From Sparassis latifolia (lineage: Eukaryota > Basidiomycota > Agaricomycetes > Polyporales > Sparassidaceae), in the NCBI GenBank assembly GCA_018466975.1, contig CM031558.1, forward strand, positions 2,790,001-2,854,000: a stretch of 64,000 nucleotides of DNA. Reading direction: 5' to 3'. The notes under the pieces are model-generated. The model was not told the DNA's origin. It saw only the letters and a program-made list of their open reading frames with translations, and did no database searches. Of this stretch, positions 1-11,023 are shown piece after piece (the stretch's first letter is position 1; each line of letters opens with the position of its first letter). The position numbers and the translations under genes are program-made.

Positions 1-1
1 C

Positions 2-1003
2 TTGGGTTGGACACCTGATAAGCCTTTCACTCCAGGTTCTGTAAAATTGTATCCTCAGAGCAAGCACAAGACATGTCATGCCTCAGAAATGCTGGCCTTT
101 TCATCCAACAATATTGCTGAACTAGGACTGGCCCCAACATCATTGTGGAATGATGCAGTGTATGTCACAGCTCAATCTGGAGACATATGTAAAGTGGGTG
201 CTTGGGTGGTTGCAATACCTTCAGTATGTTATTCCTTTAATCCAATCAAATAGATCTGACAAGGAAATTGATAATAGAGAGACCAAGAGAATATGATTGG
301 ATGCATAGCGGAAATTCTAGTTGCTGATGGTGCAGAGTCAACAACAGCATTCGTCACATTGGACACATTCCTTATAGGTGACTCACTGCATTCAAATGCC
401 AATTTTGCGACGACCCTCCACAACTCAAAAAACATATCATGTTGTTCCATCTAAGGTATGTTGTATTTTATTATCAGATGGGACTCACAGGCTGATTGAA
501 TGTTACAGGCAATCCACTTTATACTGAATGTGCAACATGATTGTTGCACTTGCACCTGTCAACCAACTGCTTCCCGACCCATCTTGCAGGAAAGAGAAGT
601 CACTGGAAGAGTAACACGCACCATATTTCACAATGAGGACAGCCGCTTCATCATAAATACCCATGCCCTACACAACAGTCACCTCCTGCGTCGCTGCCTC
701 CCCCGCGCACTCACTGCTCCACGGCCACTCATCGAGAACAGAGTAAAATGGCATGCCGAGCTTGCATCTGATGTGTGCATTAACAGAGACAAAAAGCGAG
801 CTGAAACCAGAGCCAAAGCTGCTGCGACCCGGGCACGAAACAAGGCAACAAAAGCAGCACAGGCAGCTCAACCGGAGCGAGTTCAAGAGCTTAAGCAAAG
901 ACAAGCAGACGAGTTGGAATCAGAGGCCATGGAACAGAGTGATGTATTGGACATGGATGTAGATACTGAGCAGAGACCAAGAAAGAGACGCAGAGGTGAG
1001 TGA
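2..1003 (+). pseudogene. 3' end of a high-copy agaricomycete family gene, truncated by window edge
   Basis: Three exons can be followed (about 2-223, 278-455 and 509-1003) joined by introns with GTATGT donors. The last exon carries NVQHDC, then HALHN and LLRR, and ends in an Ala/Lys/Arg-rich coiled stretch and a basic tail. I recognise this as the C-terminus of a family found in many copies in mushroom genomes and often near transposons; I know no function for it. In exon 2 the frame that gives VTLDTF and LIGDSLHS must change to the frame that gives MPILRRP and YHVVPSK, so a one-base break lies near 391-396. The downstream frame then runs cleanly through the second intron. The break makes this copy probably dead. 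The AT-rich composition differs from the conserved genes further right. The 5' part lies outside the window. Confidence 0.5.
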
Positions 1004-1183
1004 ATGCCGTCAGGTGCGCATCACATGATGGTCAAAATCTCGAGAATGTGTCAAGTATAATGTAGCATTGAGAATCCAAGATAGCATAGAGACCAATTGA
1101 AGTGAAATATTGCACTGAGGATGTTGCGGGGCATGCTGAAAGCCAGAGTTGGAAGCACCAGTTAGGGTCAGTCCCAGACAATA

Positions 1184-1789
1184 GGGGGAGTCAAAGTTGG
1201 CGATTCTGGGGCAATTCAGAGTTTCTCCGAGCACCGATTCTGACGACGATTTTGCATCCAGAATCGACTCAGAATCAGAATCGGACGTGAATCGCGTCGA
1301 ATCGTCGAATCACCTCTGGAGGTGCTTCTACCTCAGAATCGCCGATTCTCGCACCTCGATTCTTGTTCCTTTGTATCTACTACTACAAAATTTGTAATCA
1401 TTAGAAACAACTACTTATCCTCCATAGAATCCATAATAGATTCGTGCTCTGGTGATAATATATGGGCTGTGACCTTATTTTCAATAATTTTTCACATAAT
1501 TCTCGGTACTTTCTGATTCAGAGGTTCCACGCCTTCCTTACTGTTCACTCATATTAACAGCATAGGGTGATAGCTTGTTGCACCCCTTAATAAAGAAGCT
1601 ATGTCTGTCTATTTCCTCGACAGTACAGCACAGCAAAATCCTCACCGGGATCAGCACAAAATCGCGAGAAACACCTGCGAGGAATTGGGGTGGTCAAAAT
1701 TGATAGAATTTTCACACGATTCAGTTCACCGAAATCGACTCAGAATCGCCACCAGAATCGTTCACAGAATTGTCAACTCTGACTACCCC
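1184..1789. mobile_element. Nonautonomous TA-flanked DNA transposon (MITE-like), AGAATCG-rich ends
   Basis: The left end starts GGGGGAGTCAAAGTTGGC and the right end, read on the minus strand, starts GGGGTAGTCAGAGTTGAC. These inverted repeats continue into ATTCTG. Each end is bordered by the dinucleotide TA (1182-1183 and 1790-1791), as expected for Tc1/mariner-type insertion. Just inside each end are many copies of AGAATCG or its complement CGATTCT (about 1200-1370 and 1700-1770). The roughly 330-bp core is AT-rich and has no credible gene, so the element is nonautonomous. The superfamily assignment rests only on the TA duplication. Confidence 0.7.
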
Positions 1790-2311
1790 TAATAGAGCAT
1801 GGTGGCCCAAATGTCGAATGAAGCTTACTACCAAATCTCGGAGGAACTTAGACACGCAATGTCCATGTGATATATTGATGCCATCTCAGAACATTGTCAA
1901 GCCTTCAAATATATCTCTAAGCTATGCTACAACCTCACTCAATCCTTCAAGCTCAGAATTGGTACACTATTTAGCCCATCTATCGCGACAACCTCAGCTT
2001 GGTTTGGTGGTGTAGTGTTCCGTACTGCTGCGTGGATTCGAGACTAAGAATTCCAGCAGGTTCCAGTGAACTAGATGTCGCGACTGCATTGTGCCCATCC
2101 GCAGCATCGCGTCGGACGCACATATAAAAGCACAAAGTACGGTTGCCGAGGATGGACAGGTCTATTACTCAAGTTTCAGGCAAAGTATCAAGCGATCAAG
2201 CATGTGCATCAGGCAGGTGGGCCGAGGCCAGAACTCAATCTAGATCTCGGCAGATGCCGAGCAATGCCCAGCTACTAGTTCTGCTCTCGTTGCCCACATC
2301 ACAGTGCGACA
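1790..2311. other. Spacer without a recognised gene
   Basis: Short open frames only, with no recognisable protein. It separates the transposon end from the start of the integrase-core gene and contains no obvious promoter element. Confidence 0.5.
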
Positions 2312-3893
2312 ATGTCTGAGATGTTGGCAGAAGACGACAAGCCTCCGAACTCCTTCAACAGGAATCTGCAAGGTAAAAACCAATTCAAGGATTGTCGTAC
2401 GTGTTTCTAGTATGTTATCAGTGCCGCTGACACTAATTCGCCCTGCAGCACAACCAAATGACCTCCGCATCGCCGCGGTGCTGCGAGATTACCACCGTCG
2501 AAACATTGGGAGCGCCAAGGTTATTGCTGATCTGTTGCGGGAGGAGTATGGTATCAAGATGAGGTAGGTTGTCACAAGTACCCTACGAAGGCTGAACGTT
2601 CACAATTACAGCTACAAGACGATCGATCGGAGATGAACCAGCCTAGGCCTTCACAGTAGTGGCAAAACAACATGCCTCATGCCTAAGAGTGAGAAGAGGC
2701 AGCTCCTGCTCAACCAGATGGCCAAGCATCCTAATCGACTACACAGTCCGCGCAGACTCAAAGAGGAGCTTGCAAATGACACCGGTACCCATATTACGAG
2801 GTGTGTAGATTATAAACTAATTGTATGTCTGTTCAACTTCATGCTACCTAGGGATTGGATCATTTCGGAAATGAAACGACTGGATCCAGAAGGCTTCAAG
2901 CTGCAGCACCCGACAAGTAAGAAGAAGCATCGCACCCCTCTCATCGCGCTTGGACCCCACCATGAATGGAGTGCGGACGGGCATGACAAGCTCGTGAAGA
3001 TCGGCTTTCCAATCTGGGGCATTCGCGATGTGTGGTCCGGGAAGTGGCTCAGTCTTTCAGTTGTTCCGAATAACTGATTTAAGCATGTCACCGGTTATCT
3101 TTACTTGAAGTTGATTCGTGATTTGGGTGGTAAGTTGAGTAGCTTGACAGCTTCTGCATGTATTGAGAATTCACCAGGTATGCCAATCCAATCGACGACA
3201 GACTGCGGGAGCGAGACGACGACGGTGTATGGGCTCGCAAATGCATTGAGGTGAGTCATCAAGCTCTTGTGTACTGACACTCTAATCTTATTTATTGATA
3301 GAGAGGCCTTTGTTCCGGATCTTCCCCTCTCTGAGTTACCAGCACATCGCTTCCTGCCAAGTGTACACAACACAACCATTGAGCGTGGATGGTTGCACTT
3401 GCGGTTGGAATGGGGTGACAACGTCATTGTATTTTGGCAAGCCGGACAAGATATGTACGACCCAATGGATCCTCGCCAATAGTGAGTGGCTATGTTTTGA
3501 CCTTGACACGGTAGTGATGAATTCACTGATGTTCCCAGTGATCTCGTGCAGTGGTTGTGGCCCGGACTCATACAGAAGGAACTAGACAAACTGCGCGGCA
3601 ATCTTAATGACCACAAAGTCAGGAAGGATCGCCGTAAGCTGCTGCCGTCAGGTGTATCACCTAACATCGCATACACCCTATACAAACGGTACGGCGGTGA
3701 GAATTGCCTCCAGCCTATTGATGTTGAGATTGTCAGCAAGATGATGGAGGAGCTTGGCGGTGCGGAACTGATTCAGTTTGTCAACCCGGCATACGCGCGG
3801 CATGCACAGGTGGTCTATGATTCCTTGGGTGTCCGAGAGCTGACTCTGCAAAATGTGTGGGAGGTTTTCTCAGCAATGCTCCCACTTATGTAG
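2312..3893 (+). pseudogene. Integrase-core (DDE-type) transposase-like gene with two in-frame TGA codons
   Basis: Seven exons join cleanly: 2312-2372, 2449-2563, 2612-2800, 2852-3129, 3178-3250, 3302-3481 and 3539-3893. The product begins MSEMLAEDD, has an N-terminal helix-turn-helix-like part (RDYHRRNIGSAKVIADLL, then YKTIDRR), and then an integrase core. Candidate catalytic acids are D in SADGHDK, D in TTDCGSE and E in ERGWLHLRLEWGDN, the pattern of the integrase-core proteins abundant in basidiomycetes. Two TGA codons interrupt the frame, at 2634-2636 (after IDRR) and 3075-3077 (after VPNN). The second falls where I remember the family having Arg, so CGA to TGA, a CpG transition, is likely. 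All splice sites are intact, which suggests recent inactivation. It converges on the alpha-kinase gene, whose stop codon is 19 bp away. Confidence 0.75.
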
Positions 3894-3911
3894 TCATTAT
3901 GCGGTGGTACA

Positions 3912-6574
3912 CTATTCCGTCGTAGATAGGTCTATAATGTCTACTATGTCAATGCGCCATCTCTTCACTCGGTGATGCGCACTGTCAGACTGATCCTTTG
4001 TTATAGGCCTTTTTGTGCGTGCATTGCCAGCTCCGTCAGTGAACGATGGTAAGCCCAGCTCGCAACACACAACATTGCACTTGTGTTTCTCCTTGAAGCC
4101 GTTGATTGCCTGCAAACCTCTATCCCAATACCCTGTCCTTCCGCCAGCTCGGTCACTACAAACACGTCATGTAGCAGTATGTAAAGCACAATCAGGGATC
4201 ACGTACTGAGTATGTGCTTGAGGTCGAACAGTATAACCGTCTTCATTTCGGCTGACAAATCCTACAAAAATCCCATGTCGCACTCAGCGAAACAGTGTTC
4301 TGCATCACATTCTGATGACGTACCTTGCAAATCAACCAAGACAAATGAAGATTGCGAGTCAACCACAACATGATGAGCAAAGGCATCAAGAACACGGCCT
4401 ATGTGTGTGTCTGTATTGGAGCCTGCGCCCAAGGCACCCGAAAATTTCTCCTCGCTGTATCCATCATCCTTGCGGATAAGCGGCACTCCCAGGAACGTTT
4501 TGAACATCAAAGTATAACTCTCAGGCTCCTTCAGAGCCGCGCTTGGGTGGAGTGGAATCTTATACTCATCCTCGGGAGTGACTTCTCCGAGAAAGGCATT
4601 GGCACAATTGAAACGAATTTCTGAATAAATGGTCATGCTGTGAGTACTCCAACATTCACAAATTGCACAAAAAAATTTACATACTGGGAAGTGCATCCAT
4701 AAAGCCATATGCCTCCGCACACCGATAGAAGGAATCTACGAAGTACTGGCCTTGTACAGTAAGTTTGAGCTCGTTCATGAGGTCATTCTTATGCTCAGAC
4801 TCCTGCGCCCATTCCCTTCCCAGTGGGCCGATCTGAAAGACAGTGTATGGCTGATTATGAAAGTTTGCCTAAATCGGACGACATGACATGATTAGTCGTA
4901 ATGACGTGGGCACGGTAGCGACATACCTGGAAACAGAACTTTGAACCTCCCTTCCCCAGCCACCCATTCTTTGGAACATCACTCTCAAGATGCTTCTGCC
5001 ACCCTTTTACAACATATATTTGATCAGAAATGTCAGAGCGAAGCAGGTTGACCTCTCCACCATCAGTCGCAACACAAGTTGTTGCCTTGAAGTAGACAGG
5101 CTCGAACTCGAGAGGTACAGATACTGTAGTGGGCACACGGAAAGCACTGATGTAGCGAGGCTGCCCCGACCGAATGCTGCTCTTGAGACCTATATACAAT
5201 ATGCTATCAACCTCGCGAAAAATTGACACATTCAAATTGTACTACTCACCAGATGATGGAATGTTCACACTACGCTTGGCTACAATTGATTTTGCAGAAC
5301 GCAGGTTCCGAGACATGTGGGGATGCCTTGGGAAGGTGTCATTGACCTCTATGTCACCTTCATCCTCGGATTGCACCTTCCATTTTTTGTCAGTAGTTAG
5401 AGACATGCATACAGCCAAGTAGTACCTCAGAATCGGTGAAAATATTCAGGTTAATTGGGATGGTTTTGTCCTTCACATCCGTCACTGTCATACATTGATC
5501 GCGGACGAGACGATCGAAGAGCTGCTGAACGCTGTCCGTAGCTAGCTTATCAAGCTCTTGTGTGTATGTAGCTCGACCCTTCGGCACGCTGAATGAGACA
5601 TTATTCCTGCGGCAGTTGCAACACAGTAAGTACAAGCTGAGACAAGATCGTAGATGCAAATTTACCGTCGGAAATGGGCCATAACCAAAGGTCTGAGCCC
5701 AACTCTGGTATTCTCTGGAAGTATTAAGAACATTTCCAATCCCTTCTGCAGAAGGTGATTGATCATGTCCTCCGCTCTTTGGTTCCCATCAAACCTTACT
5801 CGTGCCGACTGTGTTCCTGCCAGCTGAAGAAACTCGAGTCAGAAGGTGAACACGAAGAGTCAGGGGGCATACTTGTTTAGGCTTGTTCGCCGCCGAAACC
5901 TGATAAATCTTGAGTGCGACCCAGAATGACTCCCCGGTTCTTTGCTGCTTGAGCTGCCCGACCTTCTCCTTCACATTCTTCAGCTTCTGAGAGGCAATTG
6001 CATTTGATGGGTTCTGATTGAGTCGGTGCTCGGATGCACGCTTCTCGAAGGTGTGGGTGCGCTCTTTGATTTGGCTGGTGACTAGTTGTTCGGATAAAGG
6101 GTGAGTGTCTACACAGTTGACAACCAAGATTGGGTGCCCTACTAACCATCTATGTTGGGGGCAGGCTCCACGCACGAGCCGCAAAGCTTCCCCGTCAGAA
6201 ACGGATATACGACACCGCAGCCGTCACAACGTGGTAACTTCTGCAAAGTACGGTCATTGTTTAGTATCTTAAGCTCAAGGTGTGAATGCAGACCTCTACA
6301 CGCTCGCGTTCTACGACCGACTCGGCCTTGCTGATATTTTGGCAGCGCCCGCATGTTGAGCTATCCAGGTTGGGAAAGACGTCGCCGCATTGATTGCATT
6401 GCGATAGTAGCTAATGTGCCCTTCAGTCATATATCTCATGTACGGATTTAGTAGACTTACATCAATTTCGTCTCGTTCTCGGGGTGTTGCTGCTGTACAC
6501 TTCTTGTGACACTTCCCACAGTAATCAGCACTCAAATGTGCATACTTTTGACCACAGCCCTTACATCGGCTCAT
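3912..6574 (-). CDS. Alpha-type protein kinase with three N-terminal zinc-ribbon-like repeats
   Basis: Multi-exon gene starting MSRCKGCGQ at 6574. The N-terminus has three similar CxxCG...CGxC modules on separate exons: CKGCGQKYAHLSADYCGKC, then CNQCGDVFPNLDSSTCGRC, then CDGCGVVYPFLTGKLCGSC. A linker follows, then an alpha-kinase domain: a glycine loop (GWLGKGGSKFCFQ), NCANAFLGEV, the signature FSGALGAGSNTDTHIGRV, then DAFAHHVVVD and the catalytic VDLQG. The last exon gives PQAHT and GLQAINGFKEKHKCNVVC, the zinc-coordinating C-terminus. Such proteins phosphorylate Ser/Thr; the substrate is unknown. Before PQAHT the frame that gives VILFD is one base out, as if one C were missing near 4222, so this copy may be broken or misread. 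The closest class is the expanded agaricomycete alpha-kinases, unlike eEF2 kinase in its N-terminus. Confidence 0.8.
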
Positions 6575-7518
6575 TGCCAGAGGTGAGAAAGAGATCTATT
6601 GAATAGTAAAACCGCAACAAGTGTTTATATACTCCCCAACGAGAACACTCCCATTAGCCAGCATTGACGTTGAAACAAGACCCTGCAATCCGCAGCACCA
6701 CGAGGAGGAGGACGAGGCCAATGAGATATTGCGAGTGCGCCGCGGATACGAAGCGAGCAGGTGGACACGCAGGATGACGGCGACTCGTTAGACCACGGGT
6801 AACCAATTGCAGCCACTGTTTGCACGGGCCGCCACGAAGCTACCAGCAATGGAGTCAATAATGCAATAACAATGCTACCTACCTCGATTCTGCACCTATG
6901 TGGTACTGGGGCTCCTAGACATACTTCCAAACTCGTAGGCACCTTGGGAGTACTAGTAGCACACAAACAGTGATAGACACAACACTTACCGGTGTAGCTA
7001 GACCATCTGAATCTCGAGAGACATGCAGTCACTGTCTCTCGTAGGACTAAGGGTCGATCCGAGCAACTGAAACACCACGTTCCACAACGGAGGTGTGGTG
7101 ATCGAAAACATGACGAATGGCAATTTTTTGGCGGTCACCCCAATAGCCCCAAAGTGATGATGAGAGCACAAAAATTGATACGAGGAAAGCAGTCCGTAGA
7201 AAGTACGCACAAGTGACGAAAGCTGAAGCAAACTCATCAAATCGCTCAGAAGAAGAGGCCCACTCAGTACCACGCCTCTGCGCAGTGCTGCCCCTGTTGT
7301 GGGAAACAGCCGGCTTGGCAGGCGTCTAATTGACCACGAGCCACGGCAGTCGGCTGAATATTTATTTTATTGCATCAAACAATTGATCCGCTGGGATTTG
7401 TGTCGAGAACTTGGGGAATAGACCTGTCCATCCTCGGCAACCGTACAAAGGTGCTTTCCTCTCCTCTCCTCAACTCACCATCTTTCAGTTGTACCTGCAT
7501 CCGACATTCTCCGCCACT
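6575..7518. other. Intergenic, divergent upstream regions
   Basis: Lies between the start of the alpha-kinase (minus) and the kinase-like gene (plus). A 135-codon minus-strand frame (6625-7032) contains intron-like GTAAGT and TAG signals, but I recognise no protein in it. A CT-rich tract near 7460-7490, just before the ATG at 7519, suits a fungal 5' leader. Confidence 0.4.
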
Positions 7519-8679
7519 ATGAGACTATTGGTCACATTTTTCCCCGATATCGAACTGATGCCGTTTGAACTGTCAGACGACTATACTGATTCGTCGGTGG
7601 TGTTGTCTGTTGCTGTTATCGGTGATCCCCACTTCAAGCCTATTCTTCCTGCTTCTGACGATGAAGATGACGAGGGTGGCTACAGTGGCAGCAGTGAGAG
7701 CGATCACTATGCTGTTGACTCGGAGGACGAAGATGAGAACGTCTTACACAGTGATTATGCGACGATCTACCGTGGCATCATGACGCGCAACGACACAGGC
7801 ACCTGCACTGACGTTGTGCTGAAGTGTTCCTACAGGAACAGGCATGCAGACATCGTTGAAGAAGGAAGTTTCTATGTCAATCAGTTAAAGCCCCTCCAAG
7901 GCGACGCTGTACCGGAGTGCTATGGTCTTTTCCGTGGCACGGGCCCTAAAGGCTATGAAATTGTATGCATCGTACTGGAGGATTGCGGCAAGACAGTGGG
8001 AAGTCCTTTCGCAACTCTCCCACTCCTCGACAGGTGCGTGCCACTGAGTCTTATTTGGTTACGAAATGAACGGTTCGTGTGCTTTCTGTCCAGGACCAGG
8101 ATTCTGTCCCAGCTGGTGAAAATTCATTATGCTGGAGTGATGCACCGGGATGTCCACGAAGGGCATGTTGTCGAACGCGGGGGTATTTTCAAGATCATCG
8201 ACTTTCATGATGCCGTGGGGCACGAACCCGCCTGCGACTTCAGATTCGCAGACGACTTGCACGCGGGAGAGCCAGAGCCTGACGGCGACGAGGCTGGTTG
8301 CATTCCACTGTGGAGGCAGTGCAAGGAGTTCGAGATCTGGGATGATGGTATGTCCATTCTCTTCTTCGATCGTTGCCTTGACTTTGCTGGACCCAGCATA
8401 GGTCGCATATTCATCCCCTTGTCAGGCATGGCATTCCGCAGATGCAATGGTTGGCCTCGTCAAGAGATTATTGACAAGCTTATGCCATCATGCATATCTC
8501 ACTGGAACACCATTGTGAAGCATGCACTGCAAGAGTACTTTCATCTCATTCAGAAGGAGCTCGACAATGGCGTGTCCATGGAGCTGCTGAAGAAAAATGC
8601 TAATGAACGATTCTTGAAATCTCTGCTGCCTGCGGATGTGGTACCCAATTTTGTCTTTCCACAATACCGGCGCACTTGA
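7519..8679 (+). CDS. Kinase-like protein, family copy A (intact)
   Basis: Three exons: 7519-8033, 8094-8347 and 8426-8679. I chose the ATG at 7519 because paralogues also start with a short hydrophobic beta-strand (MRLLVTFFPDIE here). The order is an acidic linker (about residues 55-80), a nucleotide-binding half with SDYATIYRGI and the putative lysine in DVVLKCSYRN, QLKPLQGD, a hinge at CIVLEDCGK, then the catalytic loop MHRDVHEGHVV and metal-binding IIDFHDA. DFG is replaced by DFH, and the catalytic-loop Asn by His. A helical C-terminal third (WPRQEIIDKLMPSC, EYFHLIQKEL) ends QYRRT. The fold is that of protein or aminoglycoside-type kinases; the substrate is unknown. Both introns are multiples of three with no in-frame stop, so retained-intron transcripts would stay open. 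The nearest relatives in the window are at 28207-29308 and the broken copies at 22952 and 12640. Confidence 0.72.
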   Translation: MRLLVTFFPDIELMPFELSDDYTDSSVVLSVAVIGDPHFKPILPASDDEDDEGGYSGSSESDHYAVDSEDEDENVLHSDYATIYRGIMTRNDTGTCTDVVLKCSYRNRHADIVEEGSFYVNQLKPLQGDAVPECYGLFRGTGPKGYEIVCIVLEDCGKTVGSPFATLPLLDRCVPLSLIWLRNERFVCFLSRTRILSQLVKIHYAGVMHRDVHEGHVVERGGIFKIIDFHDAVGHEPACDFRFADDLHAGEPEPDGDEAGCIPLWRQCKEFEIWDDGMSILFFDRCLDFAGPSIGRIFIPLSGMAFRRCNGWPRQEIIDKLMPSCISHWNTIVKHALQEYFHLIQKELDNGVSMELLKKNANERFLKSLLPADVVPNFVFPQYRRT

Positions 8680-9735
8680 GCCGTCTGTATTAAGTGCATC
8701 TATACAATGATCATTACATGCATTACATTTGATCTGTCTGTACCAGATGTTGGCATACACTCCAAAGCTGATGATGCTCAATGTATGAGTATTGTGTGTG
8801 TGCAGATTCACTCTCACCAGGTCACCGTCAGAGTCACAGGACTTTGAAATCGGGGTTAGCATAAAGTCCCGGTCAGTGATCGAAGATCTGGTTGGGGTTA
8901 TGGGACCATGCCGATGCAAGAATTATGACATAGTCACGACATGATTATATTCGGCAGGCAAACCATCGTACCTCAGAGTATTCTGTCCTTCGCGTCCGCA
9001 GGAATACTTACTTTTCTAGCGCTGCAAGTTGACGCTGCCCTCATTCCCACTTGCACCGACGCAATGACGATCTGTGAGCTTCCCAAAGTTGACTTAACCA
9101 GCAATTTCCGAGGCTCCAGCTGCGATGGAACAGCGTCAAGGAAGCTGAAAAGCGACGTACCCCTCCGCCATACATCTGCTGATGAAGAGTTGGACGTTGT
9201 ATCGCAACGTGAAGCAAATCTATCAGAATCATAAGCGCGTACTGAACTGCTGTACTCGGACACTCACTCTGGGCGAGGATGGAGATATCCGACCGCTGGA
9301 TGGATGGAAGTAGGTAATGGTCGCATACTCTTGACCCACGAGCGATACAATGTAGCTCGACGTGGGCAATTTTTGCAAAGTTCCGGCGATGTCAGCCAGT
9401 GGTGGTGTGTAAGGGTTGTCAAGACATGGTTGACGTTGGCGCCCAGAGCGAGGTCAACTACTCTCAGACCTTGAATAGTGAGCAATTCACAGGATCCAAC
9501 TTCCTCGATCAATGGTTACACTTAAGTGACTTATCACGAGTCAGAGCGGAAACATCACCCACCCAGAATTAATGCCTCTGGTAGGACTTTTTTGGCCCAG
9601 AAGATCCTTACGAACAGAGACCAGATTTAGTCGAACTGGTTGCGAACTCCGGGAAGTTGCTCCATCCCGACACCACGTACTCGGGACGACCAATCGATAG
9701 AAATACATTATTTCCACAATGTATTCAGTACACGG
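8680..9735. other. Intergenic between kinase-like A and reductase 1 (tail to tail)
   Basis: Holds the 97-codon frame listed separately at 8941. On the minus strand near 9260-9430 one frame reads PYTPPLADIAGTLQ and SYIVSLVGQEYATITYF, which looks protein-like but has no start, no clean exons and no family I recognise. It may be a decayed exon. Confidence 0.35.
8941..9234 (+). CDS. Possible small secreted protein (doubtful)
   Basis: A 97-codon frame opens with an ATG. Its N-terminus has a basic residue and a hydrophobic run (SILSFASAGILTFLALQ), followed by VDA as a possible signal-peptidase site and three cysteines in the next 45 residues. The rest is polar and low in pattern. No homologue is recognised and no intron is needed. 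It could be chance, since an equally long frame exists on the other strand. Transcript evidence would decide. Confidence 0.2.
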   Translation: MIIFGRQTIVPQSILSFASAGILTFLALQVDAALIPTCTDAMTICELPKVDLTSNFRGSSCDGTASRKLKSDVPLRHTSADEELDVVSQREANLSES

Positions 9736-11023
9736 CTATGCGGTCTCCTGCGGACGGGCGATGAGCTTGACAGCACTGACCTGATTGTTCTTGATCCTCT
9801 CCAATCCATCCGGAATCCCAGTCAATCCATCTGGCAAAACCTCGACACGATTCGGCTGATAGTCATGTATGAATCAACAACAGCCTAGACAAATGACGCC
9901 AGGCTTACCCTGATCAGACCCTTTTCCAACAAAGACGTTAGCTGGCTGTAGAGGCTAACACTTGTCTTGTGGTTCTGAGGGACGTGGGTATTTCCGAAGA
10001 CGTTGACGATCTTCTTCTCCGGGGTTTTTTTGGATGGGTCAACCGACTCGTCGAGAACAACCACCATAGTGCCACCCGGCGCGAGCACATCGTACGCCAC
10101 ATTCTGCGTGTCTTGCAGGCTGACCGAATCGTAGACTATCTGTATCGGTGCTGACGTTATATGAGAGACAGCAGTGATAAGGTCAGATGCAGACAATCTG
10201 CGGTCGAGGACGTGTGTTGCGCCGTAGGACTTCAAGAGCTCAGTGTTGTGCAGCGATGCGGTAGCAATGATGGGAGAGAAGCCAGCGAGCTTTGCGAATT
10301 GGATAACTGTTATTCAAGAGCGTGGTCAGTTATATCGAGTTGCGGGATGGATGGTTGTTTTGTCCACACCATATTGACCAACTGAAGTAGATCCACCAAA
10401 GATCACCACAGGCTTTCCCGCATATTTTCCTCGTCCACCCTCTTTCCATGGCGGAAATAACGCCGCACTGTTAACCGGATCGTCTTGGTTGAACAAACCA
10501 AGCGTTGCGGTCACCACGCCCACCGAGAGTGAAGCAGCATCGTTGAATGAGATATTTTCTGGGATCTACGGACATATAACGGTCGGAGGAATGCAGAGAA
10601 AATCGCAACGGACCTGGCGCTTACCTTAGCTGTGACATCGGCGGCAGCGAGGGAGTATTGTTGGTACGCGGCATGAGTTTTATTGAGTGACCCCTGGGTG
10701 AATCTGAGAAGCGTAGATGTTTCTCATTATCATGAATGGACATCTCTCAGCTAGATCACCACTCACACTCTGTCACCAACAGTGAATCCTGTCACGCCCT
10801 CTGCGAATCCTTCCACGGTTCCCGCAGCGTCTGTTCCGAGGACGGCGGGGTAGTGGGTAACAATGATGCCGTGCGTCTGAATCTTCCAATCGACGGGGTT
10901 CAAGGCGCAAGATTCGAGCTTCAAGAGCAACTCGCCGGGGCCGGGAGTGGGTATGTTGAGTGCCCCAACAGCGAATGGGCCCTGTTTGTATTGTAGGAGA
11001 AGAGCTTTCTGCTGAGCTGGCAT
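9736..11023 (-). CDS. Medium-chain reductase (zinc-type ADH / enoyl-reductase-like), copy 1
   Basis: Five exons on the minus strand, starting MPAQQKALLLQYKQGPF and ending ARPQETA. The N-terminal GroES-like half has GPGELLLKLE, then ALNPVDWKIQ, the NPxDW motif of NADPH-dependent enoyl and quinone reductases without structural zinc, and the VGDRV strand. The nucleotide-binding half has VVIFGGSTSVGQY, then GATHVLDRRLS and VAYDVLAPGGTMVVVL. The length, about 345 residues, fits the family. Such enzymes use NADPH to reduce activated double bonds or carbonyls. Some partner polyketide synthases, but no synthase lies in this window. Four introns sit at the same places as in copies 2 and 3, so the three are duplicates. 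No frame break is seen. Confidence 0.82.
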
